Source: Alistipes sp.
GTDB taxonomy: Bacteria; Bacteroidota; Bacteroidia; Bacteroidales; Rikenellaceae
Length of the DNA: 64,000 bases
Reading direction: 5' to 3'
Assembly: GCA_017408825.1 (NCBI GenBank)
Contig: JAFQTX010000025.1
Span: 1-64,000, forward strand
The stretch's first letter is position 1, and each line of letters opens with the position of its first letter. The notes beneath the pieces are model-generated. The model saw only the letters and a list, made by a program, of their open reading frames with translations. It was not told the origin of the DNA and did not search any database. Shown here piece after piece: positions 8,769-17,682 of the stretch. The translations under genes and the position numbers were made by a program.

Positions 8769-8806
8769 CAAAGATAGGGTTTATTTGTCAAATAACAAGT
8801 TATTTG
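8769..8806 (-). promoter_or_regulatory. Promoter with palindromic -33 region for the envelope operon
   Basis: The minus strand has TATCTTTG (8769-8776), 20 nt before the PHP gene, with TTG 19 nt upstream. The -33 area is a perfect 8-bp inverted repeat, CAAATAAC/GTTATTTG (8789-8806), which could be an operator or a weak terminator of the preceding operon. Confidence 0.5.
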
Positions 8807-8816
8807 AAACTCTTTT

Positions 8817-9809
8817 TTACTCTACAAGCCAGCGCATAGTGTCGCAGCCATCGGCATAGTCGTTGAGTGTAGGGTATTGCGCCCTGCCGTAGGGGATGAT
8901 GCTACCGAAGGGTATCGAGTGGGCCAAAGAGTCGATATGTGTCACCACACACTGCACTCGCTGGGCGTTATTCTCGAGCCATTGTGTCACCTCGTCGAGG
9001 CTACGATACTCGCAGATGCTGACGCAGCTGAGTGCTGTGGGAAAGTCGTCGGATGGTGAGAGGAGAAATCCTCCGCAATCCTCCACAGGGCGTTGTTGCA
9101 TTATGCTCAGGGCACGCTCCGAGCGTAGGTTGTGTTCGAGCTTTTGACAGCGTGGCGTGGCGCTATGTAGCTGAGGACGGTGACCTTCGGGTGTAAATAT
9201 CAGCGACACCGAGCGGCATCCAAGACCCGAGTAGGCGGTGATGTCGGTGACGAGGCCTTGTAGCTCCTCATCGCTCTCCTTGCCATCGAGTATTGCCACC
9301 GAGTGACGGCTGCCACGTAGCAGACGGCGTGTTGTGGGGTAACGTTCATCATAGTAGCGTATTGCCTCGTCGCCACCCGTAGCTATTAGGGCGTCGTACT
9401 CATCGTCGGGCGAGTAGTCATAAATGGCAATATCGTGATCGATACTGCGCAGTAGTTCAACGATATATCTTATGAGAACTCTATCTTTGCTCGAGGGTTT
9501 AATGTAGCAGCGGTGGCCGCTAATGACTACGCACAGCAGGTCGAAAAAACCTACCAGCGGGATGTTGCCAGCCATAATGACTGCCACGCTCTGTGGCTTG
9601 GTGGCTGTGGGGTATTGTGCACTCCACCGTTTGAGAAGTTCTGCTTGGAGCATCGTGCTACGTATGGCCTCTACCGAGCGCAGGATATCCTCCTCGGTGA
9701 ACCATTCGTTCTCGGCTATGGCCTTGGCGATGATATGGCGTGATGACTCCTCCTTGCCAAACGACTCAAGGCGGTGACCCAGCTCAGCGAAGATATCTAT
9801 CACGTTCAT
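8817..9809 (-). CDS. LuxC-like acyl-CoA reductase
   Basis: 330 aa from the ATG. An aldehyde-dehydrogenase-superfamily protein of the LuxC branch: AGNIPLVGF with GHRCYIKPSSKD is the nucleotide-binding region, and SGLGCRSVSL contains the likely catalytic Cys. LuxC enzymes reduce acyl thioesters to aldehydes with NADPH. No luxD/luxE or luciferase partner is present, so the physiological acyl donor is unknown. The ATG shares its A with the upstream TGA stop (TGATG), implying translational coupling to the thioredoxin-fold lipoprotein. A GTG one codon earlier (9812) is also possible. Confidence 0.82.
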   Translation of the reverse strand: MNVIDIFAELGHRLESFGKEESSRHIIAKAIAENEWFTEEDILRSVEAIRSTMLQAELLKRWSAQYPTATKPQSVAVIMAGNIPLVGFFDLLCVVISGHRCYIKPSSKDRVLIRYIVELLRSIDHDIAIYDYSPDDEYDALIATGGDEAIRYYDERYPTTRRLLRGSRHSVAILDGKESDEELQGLVTDITAYSGLGCRSVSLIFTPEGHRPQLHSATPRCQKLEHNLRSERALSIMQQRPVEDCGGFLLSPSDDFPTALSCVSICEYRSLDEVTQWLENNAQRVQCVVTHIDSLAHSIPFGSIIPYGRAQYPTLNDYADGCDTMRWLVE

Positions 9810-10747
9810 CACTTTGTAGTTAGGTTAATCAACGCAGCCTCAAAGAGCGATACATCTACGCCATCACGAATAAGCACTCGCTTGTCGCTATCGAGGAGAT
9901 ACAACGATGGTATCGCCTTAAGGTCGTATGATCGCTCTGTGGTGATGCGCTGCTCGGCATCGTGGCCACATATCCACCATTTAGGCATCGTGCTTAGATA
10001 CTCTCTCCACGCCTCGATATCCTCGTCTGGGTAGATGGCTATAATCTTGATGTCGTGACTCTTGCGTAGGTTGTTTATAACCTCGGACTGCTCTATATGG
10101 TCGATAATCATACGACACATCTCGCAGCCTGGGTTGTTGAACATAAGTATCGTGTAATCGGCCTTGATAGAGTGAAGTCTACGTTGTGAGCCATCGGGGA
10201 GCGAAAATGTGAAGTCGTTAGCAGGCTCGCCACGGCGGTTTTGGCGCACGTAGTGTAGGTCGCTCTCGGGGGCTATGCGGTCGTACTCATCGAGTAGCTC
10301 CGACTCCAAGGCAGCCTCAAGTACCATCCCATAGTACTCATCGTTACGTGTTGGGGCATTTGGGTCGTAGAGGATGTCACGAGCCATCTCCATAAAGAAG
10401 TCGAGGACCTCACGGCTACTCGAGGCACGGTGCATAAGGCTGCGCAGTAGCGAGTCGGCACTCTTGGGAGGTATCACCATCACGTAGTTAGCAAAAGCTG
10501 CATAGAGGTCGCTTTCGTCGTATAGGTCTACATCCTCGCCTATCGAGAAGTCGAAATCGTCCCAGTAGCGCTTGATATAGTCGTCATACTGCTCCTGTGT
10601 GGTTATCTGGCTGAGATCCTCCACAGGGCGCTTCATACGGCGCAACGCCTCCTCCTCAGAGGCATGGTCCTCCGAGGGGGTGGTCGTCGTAGGTTGTCCG
10701 CCACACGCCACTATGAGTAGCAAGAGTAGTGAGAGTAGACAGCGCAT
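9809..10747 (-). CDS. Thioredoxin-fold lipoprotein (DUF5106-like)
   Basis: 312 aa. Lipobox IVACG puts the lipidated Cys at about residue 15. An acidic helical middle (about 40-165) resembles DUF5106 of Bacteroidota. The C-terminal 140 residues look like a TlpA/AhpC thioredoxin fold: PANDFTF at the start, the redox pair NNPGCEMC, and a cis-Pro region at KAIPSLYLLD. Probably a periplasm-facing thiol reductase or peroxiredoxin-like protein. It sits 5 nt after argS and is coupled to the acyl-CoA reductase. Confidence 0.78.
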   Translation of the reverse strand: MRCLLSLLLLLIVACGGQPTTTTPSEDHASEEEALRRMKRPVEDLSQITTQEQYDDYIKRYWDDFDFSIGEDVDLYDESDLYAAFANYVMVIPPKSADSLLRSLMHRASSSREVLDFFMEMARDILYDPNAPTRNDEYYGMVLEAALESELLDEYDRIAPESDLHYVRQNRRGEPANDFTFSLPDGSQRRLHSIKADYTILMFNNPGCEMCRMIIDHIEQSEVINNLRKSHDIKIIAIYPDEDIEAWREYLSTMPKWWICGHDAEQRITTERSYDLKAIPSLYLLDSDKRVLIRDGVDVSLFEAALINLTTK

Positions 10748-10752
10748 AGCTA

Positions 10753-12531
10753 TTACATACGCTCAGGCACGTTGATGCCCAGAAGCGACATTGCCGAGCG
10801 GATGACACGTGCCACCTGCTCTGCAAGCTTTAGGCGCAAGGCACGTACTGCCACATTCTCCTCCTTGAGTATCGAGTGGTCGTGGTAGTAGCCGTTGAAC
10901 TGCTTGGCAAGGTCGTAGGCATATGCTGCGATGATCGATGGTGCAAACTGCTCGCCAGCGCTGCGCACCGTTGCGGGGTACTCGGTAAGGCTCTTGATGA
11001 GCTCCACCTCCTCTGCAAGAAGCGATGCTGAGCCATACATCGAGCTGTCGATGCCTGCCTCCTCAGCCTTACGCAATATCGACGAGATACGTGCGTGAGT
11101 ATACTGGATGAATGGTCCTGTATTACCGTTGAAGTCGATACTCTCACGTGGGTCGAATAGCATAGTCTTCTTAGGGTCTACCTTGAGTATGAAGTACTTA
11201 AGAGCACCAAGGCCTACCATCTTCGAGATTGCTGCTGCCTCCTCGTCCGACACGCCATCGAGCTTGCCGAGCTCTGCCGACATCTCACGTGCTGTACCCA
11301 CCATATCGGCGATAAGGTCGTCGGCATCAACAACAGTACCCTCACGAGACTTCATCTTACCCTCGGGCAACTCAACCATACCATACGATAGGTGGAAGAT
11401 GTTGTCGCTCCACTCGTAGCCCAGCTTCTTAAGCACGAGCTTGAGTACCTGGAAGTGGTAGTTCTGCTCGTTGCCCACAACATATATCATATCATCGAGT
11501 TTGTTCTCCTCGAAGCGGCTCAGTGCTGTACCGAGATCCTGAGTCATATAAACAGAGGTACCATCGCCACGTAGGAGTAGCTTCTGGTCGAGGCCATCTG
11601 CCTCGAGGTCGATCCATACGGAGTTATCCTCCTTGCGGAAGAATACCCCCTTCTTAAGGCCCTCCTCCACAAGGCTCTTGCCCAGGAGGTAGGTCTGTGA
11701 CTCGTAGTAAACCTTGTCGAAATCCACGCCAAGTGCCTTATACGTAACGTCGAAGCCCTCGTAAACCCAGCCGTTCATCTTCTCCCAAAGGGCGTAAATC
11801 TCGGGGTCTTTAGCCTCCCACTTACGCAGCATCTCCTGTGCCTGGAGCATTATAGGTGCCTGCTTCTTAGCCTCCTCCTCCGAGAGTCCCTTCTCAGCAA
11901 CGAGCTCCTTAACCTGTTGTTTGTAGTGCTTGTCGAACTCGACATAGTACTTGCCAACGAGGTGGTCGCCCTTCATTCCTGATGACTCAGGGGTCTCACC
12001 ACCACCATATAGCTGCCATGCAAGCATCGACTTGCAGATGTGAATACCTCGGTCGTTCACCAAGTTTACCTTGATGACGTTGTGCCCGTTAGCCTTGAGG
12101 ATTGTGGCTACCGAGTATCCGAGTAGGTTGTTGCGTATATGTCCGAGGTGTAGTGGTTTGTTGGTGTTTGGCGACGAGTACTCGATCATAATGGTGCGTC
12201 CCGATGCTGGTGCGAAGCCGTAGTTTGCGCTATCGACAATCTCCGCAAAGCGTGCCGACCAGAACGATGCATCTACCGAGAGGTTCAAGAAACCCTTGAT
12301 GACGTTGAAGGAGCTAATCTCGGGTGTCGAGCTAACGATCTTCTCGCCGAGCTCTGTTGCTGTGGCCTCGGGTGATTTGCGTGAAGCACGTAGCAGGGGG
12401 AATACCACCACGGTGTAGTCGCCCTCGAACTCCTTGCGTGTTTTCTGTATCTGAATGTTGTCAGCAGTGCCATACAGCTCCTCGGCTGCACGACAAACGA
12501 CACTTGCAATAAACTCTTCGATGTTAATCAT
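10753..12531 (-). CDS. argS: Arginyl-tRNA synthetase
   Basis: Charges tRNA-Arg. 592 aa, a normal length. The class I signature HLGH (128-131, after NTNKPL) and the KMSK-like GKMKSREG (about residue 383) are present, with an Arg-tRNA-synthetase N-terminal domain before them and a DALR anticodon-binding domain ending with an IRSAMSLLGI-type tail. It leads a run with two downstream genes on the minus strand and is divergent from dusB. Secure. Confidence 0.98.
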   Translation of the reverse strand: MINIEEFIASVVCRAAEELYGTADNIQIQKTRKEFEGDYTVVVFPLLRASRKSPEATATELGEKIVSSTPEISSFNVIKGFLNLSVDASFWSARFAEIVDSANYGFAPASGRTIMIEYSSPNTNKPLHLGHIRNNLLGYSVATILKANGHNVIKVNLVNDRGIHICKSMLAWQLYGGGETPESSGMKGDHLVGKYYVEFDKHYKQQVKELVAEKGLSEEEAKKQAPIMLQAQEMLRKWEAKDPEIYALWEKMNGWVYEGFDVTYKALGVDFDKVYYESQTYLLGKSLVEEGLKKGVFFRKEDNSVWIDLEADGLDQKLLLRGDGTSVYMTQDLGTALSRFEENKLDDMIYVVGNEQNYHFQVLKLVLKKLGYEWSDNIFHLSYGMVELPEGKMKSREGTVVDADDLIADMVGTAREMSAELGKLDGVSDEEAAAISKMVGLGALKYFILKVDPKKTMLFDPRESIDFNGNTGPFIQYTHARISSILRKAEEAGIDSSMYGSASLLAEEVELIKSLTEYPATVRSAGEQFAPSIIAAYAYDLAKQFNGYYHDHSILKEENVAVRALRLKLAEQVARVIRSAMSLLGINVPERM

Positions 12532-12559
12532 AGTTACCTATATTTATATATCCAACGTG

Positions 12560-12567
12560 CAAAGATA
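12560..12567 (-). promoter_or_regulatory. -7 element of argS
   Basis: The minus strand reads TATCTTTG 28 nt before the argS ATG. An AT-rich stretch with a repeated TTCTAATT motif lies just upstream. Confidence 0.55.
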
Positions 12568-12598
12568 CAACTTTTTTTCTAATTTCTAATTTATTTTG

Positions 12599-12606
12599 TA
12601 CCTTTG
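12599..12606 (+). promoter_or_regulatory. -7 element of dusB
   Basis: TACCTTTG fits TAnnTTTG and lies 18 nt before the dusB ATG, giving a very short leader. Confidence 0.55.
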
Positions 12607-12624
12607 TGCAAAATGTGATTAAGT

Positions 12625-13644
12625 ATGAAGATTGCCGATATTGAGTTAGGCGCTCAGCCATTGTTTCTCGCCCCCATGGAGGATGTCACCGATCCATCGT
12701 TTCGCTATATGTGTAAGAGGTTTGGTGCCGACGTGGTATACACCGAGTTTATATCGTCCGATGGCCTGATACGTGATGCTTGGAAGTCACGTGCTAAGCT
12801 CAATATTGCTGATTATGAGCGTCCTGTGGGCATACAGATTTATGGCCACCTCATAGAGCCTATGGTCGAGGCAGCACGTATTGCCGAGAGCGCAAACCCC
12901 GATATTATAGACATCAACTTCGGATGCCCCGTGAAGAAGATTGCCTCACGTGGTGCCGGCTCGGGAATGATGCGTGATCCCGACCTTATGGTGGAGATGA
13001 CACGCCAGATTGTGCGTGCTGTGAATAAGCCCGTTACGGTGAAGACACGCCTCGGCTGGAGCGATGAGATGCGCAATATCGAGGAGATTGCCCTACGACT
13101 TCAGGATGTGGGCATCGCAGCGCTCACCATTCACGGCCGCACACGCTCGCAGATGTATCGTGGCGAGGCAGATTGGACACTTATTGGTAAAATTAAGAAC
13201 GACCCCCGCATAACAATTCCCATTATCGGCAATGGCGATGTGGACTCGGCCGTAAAGTGCAAAGAGATGTTCGATAGGTATGGCGTTGATGGCGTGATGA
13301 TTGGCCGTGCAACATATGGCCGCCCCTGGATTTTTAGGGAGTGTAAGCACTATCTCGAAACGGGTGAGCTACTTGCCCAACCCTCTGTCATAGAGCGTGT
13401 TGCTATTGCTAAGGAGCATCTTGCTAAGTCGCTCGAGGTCAAGGGCGATAGGGTAGGCATCCTCGAGATGCGCCGCCACCTTACCAACTACTTCAAGGGT
13501 CTTCCCGACTTTAAGTCTACACGTCTTAAGCTTGTCACCTCGTTCGATGTGGATGAGATACTCACAACGCTCGACTATGTTGCCGAGCGTTGGGGTGATT
13601 TCGATATGCGTGAGATTGTGCCAGAGGGTATCGTAGCAAAGTAG
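12625..13644 (+). CDS. dusB: tRNA-dihydrouridine synthase (DusB-like)
   Basis: FMN enzyme reducing uridine to dihydrouridine in tRNA D-loops. 339 aa, TIM barrel first, helical tRNA-binding domain last. Visible motifs: APMEDVTDPSFR at the start, DINFGCPVKKI with the catalytic Cys (about residue 100), KTRLGW, TIHGRTR, GNGDV and MIGRATYGRPWIF (phosphate and FMN contacts). Divergent from argS and convergent with a HAD phosphatase, 10 nt apart. DusB rather than DusA/C is inferred from overall pattern. Confidence 0.93.
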   Translation: MKIADIELGAQPLFLAPMEDVTDPSFRYMCKRFGADVVYTEFISSDGLIRDAWKSRAKLNIADYERPVGIQIYGHLIEPMVEAARIAESANPDIIDINFGCPVKKIASRGAGSGMMRDPDLMVEMTRQIVRAVNKPVTVKTRLGWSDEMRNIEEIALRLQDVGIAALTIHGRTRSQMYRGEADWTLIGKIKNDPRITIPIIGNGDVDSAVKCKEMFDRYGVDGVMIGRATYGRPWIFRECKHYLETGELLAQPSVIERVAIAKEHLAKSLEVKGDRVGILEMRRHLTNYFKGLPDFKSTRLKLVTSFDVDEILTTLDYVAERWGDFDMREIVPEGIVAK

Positions 13645-13654
13645 AGTGTGAGTC

Positions 13655-14311
13655 TTAGAGTAGCTTGCGTAGTTGTTCTACACTAATGTCTCTGAAGTCA
13701 TTGATTATCAGGTCGGCATCTGTATTCTTTAGGAACTCTCTGCTAAATGTTGTGGCAAGGGCTACAACGCACATTCCGGCACGCTTGCCAGCCTCAATAC
13801 CAGTCTCTGCATCCTCAAATACGATGCACTCCTCAGCTTTAAGACCGAGCTTAGCAGCTGCCGTAATGTATATCTCTGGGTCGGGCTTACAACGTGTAAC
13901 TTGGTCACCAGCAACCGTAGCTGAGAAGAAGCGACGTATGTTGCATTTGTCGAGTACAAAGTCGACATTAGCCATAAATCCTGATGAGCCTACTGCCGAG
14001 CGAAGTCCTTCACGCTCAGCCTCTTCAAGAAATTTTACGAGTCCCTCTTGTGGGGTGATTGTGGGAGCGTATATCTCACGATATATGGCCTCCTTCTGGT
14101 TGCCCAGCTCACGTATTCCCACACGCTCAACAATCTCACGTGGCATAAGTTCACCCATGATGTCGTCGTTGCCACGACCAAAGTGGCGATTAAGTTCATC
14201 GAACGAGCGCACCACGCCATAGCGACGGAAGAACTCGGCGAAGGCCTGGCGGTGGATGTCAAGGTTGTTGACCAATACACCATCCATGTCGAATAGTAGC
14301 CCCTTAAGCAT
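13655..14311 (-). CDS. HAD-superfamily hydrolase, beta-phosphoglucomutase-like
   Basis: 218 aa. Motif I FDMDGVLVNN supplies the nucleophile and acid Asp, a helical cap follows, motif II is GSSG, and motif III/IV is KPDPEIYITAA then VFEDAETGIEAGKRAG. This is the subfamily of sugar-phosphate phosphatases and beta-phosphoglucomutases; the substrate is not predictable. It begins 28 nt after the NifX-like gene on the same strand, so the two are probably co-transcribed. Confidence 0.9.
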   Translation of the reverse strand: MLKGLLFDMDGVLVNNLDIHRQAFAEFFRRYGVVRSFDELNRHFGRGNDDIMGELMPREIVERVGIRELGNQKEAIYREIYAPTITPQEGLVKFLEEAEREGLRSAVGSSGFMANVDFVLDKCNIRRFFSATVAGDQVTRCKPDPEIYITAAAKLGLKAEECIVFEDAETGIEAGKRAGMCVVALATTFSREFLKNTDADLIINDFRDISVEQLRKLL

Positions 14312-14339
14312 AATTTCAGTGGCTGATAAGTTACAAATT

Positions 14340-14687
14340 CTACTTGCACTCGTGGTGGTGGCAAGCCTCGCCAGAGTCCATCACAAAGCCGTGAAGGTAG
14401 CCACGAACGACTGCCTCTATATCGCCCTTGCAGCCACGTATAACCTTGATATTGTGGCTCTCGAGCTTATTTTTAGCACCTTCGCCCATATTGCCTGCGA
14501 GCATAACCTCGATGCCCATGCGCTCCATGTCGGCAGCGATGCCACTCTTGCAGCCACAGCCCTCAGGAGAGTCGAGGCGTGAGGTGGCGATAATCTCTCT
14601 GTTTTCAACCTCAAATATTGTGTAGTAAGCACAGTGACCAAAGTGGTCGTCGATGTGTCCATCACGTGTAGGTACTGCGATTTTCAT
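14340..14687 (-). CDS. NifX/NafY-like (dinitrogenase FeMo-cofactor family) protein
   Basis: 115 aa from the ATG at 14687. The fold is recognisable from MKIAVPTRDGHIDDHFGHC at the start, VMLAGNMGEGA and NIKVIRGCKGD. Family members bind metal-sulfur clusters or cofactors; here Cys residues at GCGCK and the metal-binding-looking tail CHHHECK are notable. No nitrogenase genes are present, so the role is likely general metal-cluster handling. An in-frame ATG at 14747 is rejected because it runs into the hairpin repeat. Confidence 0.82.
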   Translation of the reverse strand: MKIAVPTRDGHIDDHFGHCAYYTIFEVENREIIATSRLDSPEGCGCKSGIAADMERMGIEVMLAGNMGEGAKNKLESHNIKVIRGCKGDIEAVVRGYLHGFVMDSGEACHHHECK

Positions 14688-14719
14688 AGTTGTAAGTTTT
14701 TTGTGGGGGATAATCAGAC

Positions 14720-14777
14720 AAAGAGACAAAGCGATGTCGGGTATCAATGGTTGCCCGAGACCATCTCTCTGTCTCTT
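14720..14777. repeat. Intergenic hairpin repeat, copy 1
   Basis: Arms starting AAGAGACAAAGCGATG and ending CATCTCTCTGTCTCTT pair around an inner stem CGGG/CCCG. The 27 nt at 14720-14746 recur, inverted, at 61795-61824 with one mismatch and a 3-nt insertion. This is an interspersed repeat family, not a one-off hairpin. Confidence 0.75.
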
Positions 14778-14974
14778 AGAAGCTGTTTTGAATTTTATTG
14801 AAAGAGTTTGTTCGTTGCCGCAAAAGATAGTTTCGGCTTCTTTGAGGCTCTTTTCGGTAACTTTTCATTTGTGATAATTGGAAATAGTCCACTATTACCT
14901 GCATACCCCAAATGAAAATTTACACGAAATTAGCTCTCAAATAATCTCGAAATAAAATTCAAACAGCTTCTTAA
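14775..14974. repeat. 200-bp imperfect palindrome between nifX-like gene and mdh
   Basis: Outer arms: CTTAGAAGCTGTTTTGAATT and onward (14775-14799) pair with AATAAAATTC and onward (14951-14974) with a single-base gap. Inner arms TTTTCATTTG (14862-14871) and CAAATGAAAA (14909-14918) match exactly, and the centre is AATAG..CTATT (14884-14896). No gene lies within. Together with the adjacent hairpin it fills almost all of this 327-bp intergenic region. Looks like a miniature inverted-repeat element or a large structured RNA. Confidence 0.7.
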
Positions 14975-15014
14975 GTCTATATAAATGTCGCCTCTGCGAC
15001 ACCATCGCATCAAA

Positions 15015-16007
15015 TTAGAGGTTAGGGTTAATTTTTGACCACTCCTCAATAGCAGGAACGATACCCAAAGTTACCAACTCATCACGCATCTTGCAGAGGT
15101 GTGCGTATGAAGCGTCAAGCTTAGCAAGCTCCTCCTCGGTGCCTACAGGCATCTTGTATGAGCAGCCGTTCTGGTCGAGAACAGTGTCCATAGCCATCAT
15201 GATGTGGTTGTACTTCTCGTTCGATACGTATGTACCAGCAGGGAAGCGGAAAGGCTCGCCACCCATCACTGAGCGGATCATCTCAACAGAGAGGTACGAT
15301 GGGCTCTGGAATGATGAACGACCACGAAGCTTGATGATAGCAGCACCACCCTGTGTTACATCCTTCTTCATCTGCTCCCACTCCTCAGCAGGGAACTCCT
15401 CAGTGCCGATGATGTCGGTGAGCTTGCGGCCAGCGATCTTCACTGCGCTGCCGAATACTGCCATCTGCTCGCCATGACCGCCATAAGTTGCGCAGCCCTC
15501 GATGTCGCTCTGCATAACGCCGAACTTCTTAGCCAATGCACTCTTAAGACGAGTAGTGTCGAGACCCGCAAGAGTAGTCACCTGACCTGGCTTAAGACCA
15601 GAGTACAACAGAGTTACAAGACCAGTAAGGTCGGCAGGGTTGAAGATGATTACTACGTGCTTAACATCTGGGCAGTATGTCTTGATATTCTTACCGAGCT
15701 GCTCAGCAATCTCGCAGTTGCCCTTCAATAGATCCTCACGAGTCATACCCTCCTTACGTGGAGCGCCACCCGATGAGATGATATACTTAGCATCCTTGAA
15801 AGCCTCAGCTACGTCGGTAGTAGCTGTGATGTTCACGTTGTCGAAGCCGCTCTGACGCATCTCCTCAGCAACGCCCTCTGGAGAGAATACGTCGTAGAGG
15901 CAGATGTTGTTAGTAAGGTTCATCATAAGTGCTGACTGCACCATATTTGAACCGATCATACCGGCAGCGCCGACGATAACGAGCTTGTCGTTAGTAAGAA
16001 AAGCCAT
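15015..16007 (-). CDS. mdh: Malate dehydrogenase
   Basis: Interconverts malate and oxaloacetate with NAD(H); TCA/reductive branch. 330 aa, LDH/MDH fold. The NAD-binding loop GAAGMIGSN is at residues 13-21. APRKEGMTRED carries substrate-binding Arg residues, NPADLTGL follows, LDTTRLKSALA supplies another Arg, and YGGHGEQM has the catalytic His. It has its own promoter and a long palindromic region behind it. The bases immediately upstream are shared with the divergent suf operon's regulatory region. Confidence 0.95.
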   Translation of the reverse strand: MAFLTNDKLVIVGAAGMIGSNMVQSALMMNLTNNICLYDVFSPEGVAEEMRQSGFDNVNITATTDVAEAFKDAKYIISSGGAPRKEGMTREDLLKGNCEIAEQLGKNIKTYCPDVKHVVIIFNPADLTGLVTLLYSGLKPGQVTTLAGLDTTRLKSALAKKFGVMQSDIEGCATYGGHGEQMAVFGSAVKIAGRKLTDIIGTEEFPAEEWEQMKKDVTQGGAAIIKLRGRSSFQSPSYLSVEMIRSVMGGEPFRFPAGTYVSNEKYNHIMMAMDTVLDQNGCSYKMPVGTEEELAKLDASYAHLCKMRDELVTLGIVPAIEEWSKINPNL

Positions 16008-16071
16008 AGTTGTAAATGTTTTAAGTTTATATTGTTGTTAGCTTATTGCCTTGTGTATGCAATTATCCTCG

Positions 16072-16102
16072 CAAAGTTATGAAACATTTCAACGTTTTGC
16101 AA
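16072..16102 (-). promoter_or_regulatory. mdh promoter
   Basis: The minus strand reads TAACTTTG (16072-16079), 64 nt before the ATG, with a TTG about 20 nt upstream in TTGCAAAACG. Confidence 0.5.
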
Positions 16103-16180
16103 GCAAAAGCCAAAAAATATCACCTCTCAACCCATATCATCCAAAATTATATTGTTATAAGAAATAAAGATAGCGAAAGT

Positions 16181-16212
16181 TTTGACTTTATGAATAGTTT
16201 TTGCTAATTTTG
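16181..16212 (+). promoter_or_regulatory. suf operon promoter
   Basis: TTTG (16181-16184), 20 nt spacer, TAATTTTG (16205-16212): an excellent fit to the Bacteroidota housekeeping promoter, 20 nt before sufB. No obvious IscR- or Fur-type operator is visible. Confidence 0.65.
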
Positions 16213-16232
16213 CAAGCTATTATAAATATTGT

Positions 16233-17678
16233 ATGGAGAACGAAACAAAAAATATCATAAACGAACTCGAACAATCGGACTACAAGTATGGCTTTGTTAC
16301 CGACATCGAGACCGAAATTATCCCCAAGGGCCTTTCGGAAGATATCATTCGTATGATCTCGGCCAAGAAGGGCGAGCCCGAATGGATGCTCGAGCGCCGC
16401 TTGAAGGCCTATCGCCACTGGCTGACAATGAAGCACCCCACGTGGGGACATCTCACTATCCCTGAGATAGACTTTCAGGATGTAATCTACTACGCTGCGC
16501 CAAAGAGTAAGCCTAAGCTGAACTCTATGGATGAGGTGGACCCTGAGCTTAAGCGTACGTTCGATAAGCTGGGTATTCCGCTCGAGGAGCAGATGGCCTT
16601 GGCGGGTGTCGCCGTGGATGCCGTCATGGACTCAGTGTCGGTAAAGACCACCTTCCGTGATGTGTTGGCCGAGAAGGGCATCATCTTCTGCTCTATGTCG
16701 GAGGCTATACGTGAGTACCCCGAGCTTATACAGAAGTACTTGGGCTCGGTAGTGCCCTATACCGATAACTTCTACGCAGCGCTCAATGCCGCAGTATTCT
16801 CGGATGGCTCATTCTGCTATATCCCTAAGGGTGTACGCTGTCCCATGGAGCTCTCGACCTACTTCCGTATCAATGCCGAGGGCACGGGACAGTTTGAGCG
16901 CACGTTGATTGTTGCCGACGAGGGTGCTTACGTGAGCTACCTCGAGGGGTGCACTGCGCCACGCCGTGACGAGAACCAGCTGCATGCTGCCGTTGTGGAG
17001 ATTGTCGTAGAGAGGGATGCCGACGTGAAGTACTCTACGGTGCAGAACTGGTATCCTGGCGATAAGCAGGGACGTGGTGGTGTATATAACTTTGTGACCA
17101 AGCGAGGTCTTTGCCGTGAGGGTGCACATCTGTCGTGGACACAGGTTGAGACAGGTTCGGCTATTACGTGGAAGTATCCCAGCTGCGTGCTTCTTGGCGA
17201 TAATTCGTCGGGAGAGTTCTACTCGGTGGCCTTGACTAATAACTTCCAGCAGGCCGATACAGGTACTAAGATGATACATATCGGCCGTAACACTCGCTCA
17301 CGAATTATCTCTAAGGGTATCTCGGCAGGTCAGTCGCAGAATGCCTACCGTGGCTTGGTGCGTGTGGCTTCGGGTGCTGATAATGCACGTAACTACTCGC
17401 AGTGCGACTCGTTGCTTATTGGCGATAGGTGTGGTGCGCATACCTTCCCCGTTGTCGAATGTTCGAACGAGAGCGCTCAGCTCGAGCACGAGGCTACAAC
17501 GTCGAAGATCTCGGAGGATCAGCTCTTCTACTGCAACCAGCGAGGTCTCTCGACCGAGGATGCTGTGGGCCTTATCGTAAATGGCTATGCTCGTGAGGTT
17601 ATCCAGCAGCTGCCTATGGAGTTTGCCGTCGAGGCTCAGAAGCTACTGTCGCTATCGCTGGAGGGCAGCGTGGGATAG
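16233..17678 (+). CDS. sufB: Fe-S cluster scaffold protein SufB
   Basis: Component of the SufBCD complex on which Fe-S clusters are built. 481 aa, normal length. The N-terminal region contains HPTWGHL and the beta-helix core runs from about residue 170 on. The closing segment [14 protein letters not shown] (conserved Cys) and [10 protein letters not shown] are typical SufB/SufD C-terminal motifs. First gene of sufB-sufC-sufD-sufS. The 46-nt gap to sufC contains an AT-rich AAATTAGAAATTA repeat. Confidence 0.97.
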   Translation: MENETKNIINELEQSDYKYGFVTDIETEIIPKGLSEDIIRMISAKKGEPEWMLERRLKAYRHWLTMKHPTWGHLTIPEIDFQDVIYYAAPKSKPKLNSMDEVDPELKRTFDKLGIPLEEQMALAGVAVDAVMDSVSVKTTFRDVLAEKGIIFCSMSEAIREYPELIQKYLGSVVPYTDNFYAALNAAVFSDGSFCYIPKGVRCPMELSTYFRINAEGTGQFERTLIVADEGAYVSYLEGCTAPRRDENQLHAAVVEIVVERDADVKYSTVQNWYPGDKQGRGGVYNFVTKRGLCREGAHLSWTQVETGSAITWKYPSCVLLGDNSSGEFYSVALTNNFQQADTGTKMIHIGRNTRSRIISKGISAGQSQNAYRGLVRVASGADNARNYSQCDSLLIGDRCGAHTFPVVECSNESAQLEHEATTSKISEDQLFYCNQRGLSTEDAVGLIVNGYAREVIQQLPMEFAVEAQKLLSLSLEGSVG

Positions 17679-17682
17679 TGTT

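Noticed and set aside
14688..14747. Longer start for the NifX-like gene
   Set aside because: The added segment overlaps the dispersed hairpin repeat; the family starts at MKIAVPT.
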